Shown in pieces: positions 6,272 through 10,063 of a stretch of DNA of 10,063 bases; the first letter of the stretch is position 1, and every line of letters starts with the position of its first letter. Source of the stretch: Chitinophagaceae bacterium (GTDB lineage: Bacteria > Bacteroidota > Bacteroidia > Chitinophagales > Chitinophagaceae). The translations under genes and the position numbers were made by a program. Below the pieces are notes generated by a model that saw nothing but the letters and a program-made list of their open reading frames with translations, had not been told where the DNA came from and searched no databases. The stretch spans positions 1-10,063 of the forward strand of contig JALOMX010000041.1 of assembly GCA_025455245.1 (NCBI GenBank), given 5' to 3'.

Positions 6272-7573
6272 ATGATAGAAATATTGATATTAGTCGGATT
6301 AATAATCCTAAACGGCCTTTTCAGCATGTGCGAAATAGCCCTTGTTTCCTCCCGTAAAAGCAGGATTGAACAACTTGCTGACAAAGGGGTAAGCAATGCA
6401 AAAAAAGTGCTGGAACTTATAGAGAAACCTGAAGTATTTATCTCAACTGTTCAGGTTGGAATTACACTCGTTGCCATCCTTACCGGTTTATACTCCGGCG
6501 AACGCTTTGGGAAAGACCTTGAAAACGTCCTGATTAAAATAGATTGGTTAGCCCCTTATGCAGCAGGTGTTTCCAAAACCATTATTGTAATCATTGTAAC
6601 ATATTTCTCCATTCTGTTTGGAGAATTGGTTCCCAAGAAGCTGGCAATTGTTCATTCAGAAAGAATTGCACTTGCCTCAGCATCTCCCATGCTTTTCCTT
6701 TCCAGAATTTCTTTCCCGGTTATTTGGTCGCTCAATCAGGTGGCTGCATTTGTATTCAGGATTTTCAACATAAAAAACAATTCCCCTTCGGCTGTTACAG
6801 AAGAGGAAATAAAAGCCCTTGTAAGCGAAAGTGCTGAAAGCGGGGAAATAGATGAAAAGGAGCAGGAAATAATAGAGAGGGTGTTTCATCTCGGCGACCG
6901 CAGCATTACATCCTTAATGACTCACAGGAGCGATATTGTTTGGTTGGATGTAAAAGGTTTCATGGCTGACCTTCTTGAAAAAATGCAGCCTACCCCACAT
7001 AGTGTTTATCCGCTTTGCGATGGGAATATTGATGAGATAAAAGGAATTATACAACTGAAAAATGTTGTACTTGCCGATAAATCGACCCCTTTAAAAACTT
7101 TTTTAAGGCCTGCGGTTTTTGTGCCGGAAAACATTTCTCCCTATCAGATGATGGAGAAGTTCAGGAATACAAAAGTGCATTCGGCTTTTATTGTGGACGA
7201 ATACGGAACACTGCAGGGTATGATTACCCTGAATGATATTCTGGAGGCTATTGTGGGAGACCTGCCGGAAGCTGGCGATGATGAATACGAAATCATTGAA
7301 AGAAAGGATGGGAGTTTTCTTATTGATGCACAATTACCGTTTTACGATTTCCTGGCAAAATTTGATAAGGAAAACTGGATGGATGACGAACAGGAATATG
7401 ACACCCTTGGCGGATTCATTATTCATCATCTGGAAAGAATTCCTGTTTCAGGCGATACCTTTGAATGGAGGGGCTTTTCTTTTGAAATAGTTGATATGGA
7501 CGGAGCGAGGATAGATAAAATTCTCGTTTATGTAGTAACAGAAAGTGAAAAAGAAGAAAAGGAAGAATCCTGA
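6272..7573 (+). CDS. CNNM/CorC-type transporter, hemolysin C family (DUF21, CBS pair, CorC_HlyC)
   Basis: An inner-membrane protein of 433 residues with the full family architecture. The DUF21/CNNM membrane domain is at 1-165, with hydrophobic segments at about 1-20, 57-75, 96-117 and 131-165. It includes the signatures FSMCEIALVSSRKSRIEQLA (17-36) and FGELVPKKLAI (116-126). The linker SGEIDEKEQEIIERVFHLGD (190-209) leads to two CBS domains at about 210-270 and 275-333, the second containing AFIVDEYGTLQGMITLNDIL (305-324), expected to bind adenosine nucleotides. A CorC_HlyC domain follows at about 340-422, with an acidic tail of mostly Glu and Lys. Studied relatives act in Mg2+ efflux (bacterial CorC/MpfA, animal CNNM) or polyamine export (PaeA/YtfL); the old 'hemolysin' name is misleading. 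The substrate cannot be told from sequence. It is the first gene of a plus-strand pair with the Plug-family gene 28 bases downstream. Confidence 0.95.
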   Translation: MIEILILVGLIILNGLFSMCEIALVSSRKSRIEQLADKGVSNAKKVLELIEKPEVFISTVQVGITLVAILTGLYSGERFGKDLENVLIKIDWLAPYAAGVSKTIIVIIVTYFSILFGELVPKKLAIVHSERIALASASPMLFLSRISFPVIWSLNQVAAFVFRIFNIKNNSPSAVTEEEIKALVSESAESGEIDEKEQEIIERVFHLGDRSITSLMTHRSDIVWLDVKGFMADLLEKMQPTPHSVYPLCDGNIDEIKGIIQLKNVVLADKSTPLKTFLRPAVFVPENISPYQMMEKFRNTKVHSAFIVDEYGTLQGMITLNDILEAIVGDLPEAGDDEYEIIERKDGSFLIDAQLPFYDFLAKFDKENWMDDEQEYDTLGGFIIHHLERIPVSGDTFEWRGFSFEIVDMDGARIDKILVYVVTESEKEEKEES

Positions 7574-7601
7574 TTTAGAACTTACTTTAAATTTTTTTTG
7601 C

Positions 7602-8912
7602 ATGATACAGGCTTTTCGATTGGTTTTGCTGAGTTTTATTTCCATTCAACTTTTTCATACAAAAGCCTTCACGCAAACCAACCCTACCCCCGAGGCGGTT
7701 TACAGCAGTACCGTCAAATCCATTAAGTTTTTCAAAAAGGCAGATCAGGTTATTTTTCCGGTAATGCGGCTTGGGAATATAGAGCAAATGGAATTGCATT
7801 TTGATGACCTGCAAAACAGTCCAAAAAATTATTTTTATACCTACATACTTTGCAACAGCGATTGGAGCCGTACCAACCTTAGTCAGATGGACTATATAAA
7901 GGGCTACACACAAAACCGCATAAACCAATACAGGGCATCAAGCGCTACTTTTACAAGGTACTTCCATTACACCACCATCCTCCCCGACCGAAATTGTATG
8001 CCCACCCGATCAGGTAACTACCTGTTACTTGTTTTTTTGAACGGGGATACAAGCAAAGTTGTTTTCAGCCGCAGATTTTTAGTATTGGATGAAAAAGCCA
8101 CCGTTGCAGCCGAGGTCCGTCAGCCTTTCAACCAAAACTTTTTTCAATCGCATCAAAAAGTCGTTTCAAGAGTTGATATCAAAGCGCTTGATGTATATAA
8201 TCCCGCACAACAGCTAAAAATTGTGGTGATGCAGAACCATCGGTGGGATATGAAACAGGAAGCTTCCAACCCAACGTTCATCAGGGGTAAATTATATGAA
8301 TACAGTGCCGAGGACAATTTTGTATTTGAATCGGGAAAAGAGTGGAGATGGCTTGATCTCCGCAGCCTCCGGCTACAAAGCGACCGGGTGGCATCCGTTG
8401 ATTACAATCCCAATTCATACAACGTGTTTGTCCGTCCGGATACCGTCAGGAGTTCCCTGCGATACTTGTATTACAACGATTTGAACGGAAGATATTATAT
8501 TGACAATATTGAAAATGTGAATCCATGGTGGCAAAGCGATTATGCCAATGTACATTTTACTTTTCTGCCAAAAGATCCTTCCTTGTATAAAAACCAACGG
8601 GTTTATTTATATGGTGAAATGACCAATTTTGAACTCAGCGACAATTTTGCCATGACATGGAATGAAAACCTTCAGGTATATGAAAAATCAATCATGCTGA
8701 AAAACGGGTATTACTCTTATATTTATGTCACAAAATCCATAAATAATCCTAAGGAACTCCCCAAACTGATGCTTACGGAAGGTAGTAACTGGGAAGCAGA
8801 AAACACATACAGTATTTTGGTGTATTACCGTCCTTTTGGTGGCAGGGCCGATGAACTTGTGGGATATACAGAGGTTAACAGCCTTAGCTTTCTTTCTCCA
8901 AACCTAAGATAG
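7602..8912 (+). CDS. Type IX secretion system Plug-family protein (former DUF5103), exported
   Basis: In Flavobacterium johnsoniae the Plug protein seals the periplasmic side of the giant outer-membrane channel SprA (Sov) when no substrate or PorV occupies it. This 436-residue product has a Sec signal peptide, with a hydrophobic core at about 6-17 and likely cleavage after the KAFT/KAFTQ segment near residue 24-25. The mature protein is rich in beta strands and aromatics. The conserved family ending is LTEGSNWEAENTYSILVYYR (391-410), then PFGGRADELVGY (411-422). The middle has the typical ILCNSDW (82-88) and NVNPWWQSDYANVHFTF (305-321) patches. I chose ATG 7602 because it places the signal peptide at the N-terminus; an in-frame GTG at 7545 would overlap the upstream gene by 29 bases and add 19 charged residues before it. 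No other T9SS gene is in view. Family assignment is strong by pattern; the role is inferred from the family. Confidence 0.88.
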   Translation: MIQAFRLVLLSFISIQLFHTKAFTQTNPTPEAVYSSTVKSIKFFKKADQVIFPVMRLGNIEQMELHFDDLQNSPKNYFYTYILCNSDWSRTNLSQMDYIKGYTQNRINQYRASSATFTRYFHYTTILPDRNCMPTRSGNYLLLVFLNGDTSKVVFSRRFLVLDEKATVAAEVRQPFNQNFFQSHQKVVSRVDIKALDVYNPAQQLKIVVMQNHRWDMKQEASNPTFIRGKLYEYSAEDNFVFESGKEWRWLDLRSLRLQSDRVASVDYNPNSYNVFVRPDTVRSSLRYLYYNDLNGRYYIDNIENVNPWWQSDYANVHFTFLPKDPSLYKNQRVYLYGEMTNFELSDNFAMTWNENLQVYEKSIMLKNGYYSYIYVTKSINNPKELPKLMLTEGSNWEAENTYSILVYYRPFGGRADELVGYTEVNSLSFLSPNLR

Positions 8913-8963
8913 CAGTTATCAGTTAACCGGAACAACTTATGATTCTTTTGAATAAGCCCCTGA
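8913..8963. other. Convergent intergenic region, no clear terminator
   Basis: Fifty-one bases between the stops of the Plug-family gene and holA. I looked for a hairpin followed by a T-run on either strand and found none. The only structure is a 10-bp perfect palindrome CCTGATCAGG at 8959-8968, which overlaps the holA stop and has no loop. Both transcripts must end here or read into each other. Confidence 0.5.
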
Positions 8964-9992
8964 TCAGGCCTGCTGCGATGCATATACCATCTTCACGATC
9001 ATTTCCTTCAGGAGATCTGCTTCGGATGTAGAAGTGGAGTTATTGTAAATACCGATGCTTTTCAGGTTGTATTCATGCAACAATAAAATAGCCTGCTCAA
9101 CACCTTTTTGGCGGTAATTACGGGCACATTGAATTATATCCTTTACATATGGATTCGGGCCGTTGTATCCAAGATATTTACTGATTTCAAACTCATTGTT
9201 GGTTCCGGAACCAAATACCAGGTAGGCTTTACTGAAAAAAGTATACAAAGAAGGGAGCAGCATTTGAATGGGCAATGCTTTTGGATTGCTTTCAAAAAAC
9301 TGAATGATCTGCAGACAGCGGGTAAGGCTCCGTTGGGTTAAGGCACTCTGAAGCTCAAGTGCATTGTATTCTTTGCTGATGCCTACGTATTCCTCAATAT
9401 CATCTACAGTGATATGCTTGCGGCTTTCAAGGTTGATGGTCACCTTTCCGATTTCATTCCAAAGCCTGCCAAGATCGTTGCCAATATTCTCTACCAATAA
9501 AAACACAGCTTTCTGATCAATTGAAAAACCCCTTGATTGAACCATTCCCGTAACCCATTCCGGTAATTGATTCTCATACAGTTTTTTGGTAGTGATCAGT
9601 TCGCCCTTTTCTTTAAGTAATTTGGCAAAGCGCTTGCGGCCATCAACCTTTTTATCTTTATAGCCAACCACAAAAATGGTACTTGACAAAGGGTTTTCAA
9701 CATAGGTTTCAAGCTTTTCCTCAATATCTTTAAGGCCCTGTGCCTCTTTCAAAATCACAACTTGTCTTTCGGCAAAAACCGGATAACGCCTGCAGGCATT
9801 CACAACATCTGCCCAGTTTGCATCGCGGCCATAAAATATACTGAGATTAAATGCGGCTTCAGATTCATTAAGGATACTCTTTTCAGCCATCTCAACGACC
9901 TGATCAATAAAAAAAGGCTCTTCGCCTTCAAGCCAGTAAACCGGCTTGAATTGCTTTTGCTGAAACTGACGGAAAACCTTCTCCACAGACAT
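8964..9992 (-). CDS. holA: DNA polymerase III subunit delta (clamp loader)
   Basis: The delta subunit is the wrench of the clamp loader that opens the beta sliding clamp for loading onto primed DNA. The product is 342 residues, the usual size. The N-terminal motif FKPVYWLEGEEPFFIDQ (residues 15-31) is the family opening. A degenerate AAA+ region runs to about residue 210 with no Walker A, as expected for delta. It includes PVFAERQVVILKEAQGLKDI (71-90), which matches the beta-contacting segment, and TIFVVGYKDKKVDGRKRFAK (105-124). The C-terminal helical collar domain (about 215-342) ends in TSEADLLKEMIVKM (322-335). ATG 9990-9992 is chosen because homologues begin just before the FKPVY motif; an in-frame ATG at 10047-10049 would add 19 residues with no family support. 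There is no Shine-Dalgarno. It appears to be transcribed alone from a promoter near the right edge, and converges on the Plug-family gene. Confidence 0.95.
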   Translation of the reverse strand: MSVEKVFRQFQQKQFKPVYWLEGEEPFFIDQVVEMAEKSILNESEAAFNLSIFYGRDANWADVVNACRRYPVFAERQVVILKEAQGLKDIEEKLETYVENPLSSTIFVVGYKDKKVDGRKRFAKLLKEKGELITTKKLYENQLPEWVTGMVQSRGFSIDQKAVFLLVENIGNDLGRLWNEIGKVTINLESRKHITVDDIEEYVGISKEYNALELQSALTQRSLTRCLQIIQFFESNPKALPIQMLLPSLYTFFSKAYLVFGSGTNNEFEISKYLGYNGPNPYVKDIIQCARNYRQKGVEQAILLLHEYNLKSIGIYNNSTSTSEADLLKEMIVKMVYASQQA

Positions 9993-10063
9993 GGGGCAAA
10001 GAAAAACTGTGTTTTGATAATGAATAAAATTAGTTTTTAACATTTGCACGCATACGAAAATCT
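9993..10063 (-). other. holA upstream region, promoter not resolved
   Basis: Seventy-one A/T-rich bases to the window edge. On the minus strand TAATTTTA (10025-10032) matches the TAnnTTTG -7 consensus except at the last base, with no convincing TTG at the right distance. It may hold the holA promoter, but I cannot place it with confidence. Confidence 0.25.

Noticed and set aside
6272..7573. Annotation of the CBS-domain protein as a hemolysin or virulence factor
   Set aside because: The hemolysin C name is historical. The domain order (DUF21, CBS pair, CorC_HlyC) fits the CNNM ion-transport family, and nothing here points to toxin activity.
7589..7600. T-run after the CNNM/CorC gene, considered as an intrinsic terminator
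   Set aside because: No stem-loop precedes the run, and the Plug-family ATG follows immediately, so read-through transcription is more likely.
8959..8968. CCTGATCAGG palindrome considered as a bidirectional terminator
   Set aside because: It has no loop, no T-run on either side, and it lies partly within the holA coding sequence.
1..10063. Mobile element, defence system, CRISPR or biosynthetic cluster
   Set aside because: All of the coding space is taken by recognisable core genes with uniform base composition. There are no transposase, integrase, direct-repeat array, tRNA-associated site or defence-gene signatures.

Overview
This is a gene-dense window of about 10 kb from a chromosome of the phylum Bacteroidota. 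The evidence is a homologue of the type IX secretion Plug protein and a DUF3822 gene (both families are essentially confined to that phylum), TAnnTTTG-type -7 promoter elements, and a near absence of Shine-Dalgarno sequences before the genes. LpxK shows a Gram-negative cell that makes lipid A. The class cannot be fixed from the sequence; the style fits the Chitinophagia/Sphingobacteriia side of the phylum, but that is only an impression.

Left block, minus strand, 6159 down to 1: six tightly packed genes read in the order DUF3822 protein, rsmD (16S rRNA methyltransferase), 5-formyltetrahydrofolate cyclo-ligase, lpxK (lipid A 4'-kinase), rnr (RNase R) and ndh (type II NADH dehydrogenase, cut by the left edge). 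The junctions are a 29-base gap, a 4-base ATGA overlap, an 11-base overlap, a 2-base gap and a 17-base gap, so one polycistronic transcript with translational coupling is very likely. The products share no pathway. They cover ribosome maturation, folate salvage, envelope synthesis, RNA decay and respiration, which resembles a housekeeping or growth operon.

Middle, 6160-6271: a 112-base divergent intergenic region. It has a perfect TAnnTTTG element facing each way and, between them, a perfect 6-bp inverted repeat with a 6-base spacer.

Right block, plus strand, 6272-8912: a CNNM/CorC-type membrane protein (DUF21, CBS pair, CorC_HlyC domain), followed 28 bases later by an exported T9SS Plug-family protein. 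The latter converges, across 51 bases with no clear terminator, on holA (DNA polymerase III delta subunit), which reads in from the right edge on the minus strand.

I saw no RNA genes, CRISPR, insertion sequences, phage genes or compositional islands, and no gene-free stretch over 300 bases. The window looks like ordinary core chromosome. The most interesting points are the DUF3822 gene heading the operon, the Plug homologue away from any other T9SS gene, and an Asp-to-Gly change in the catalytic (D/N)PPY motif of RsmD.
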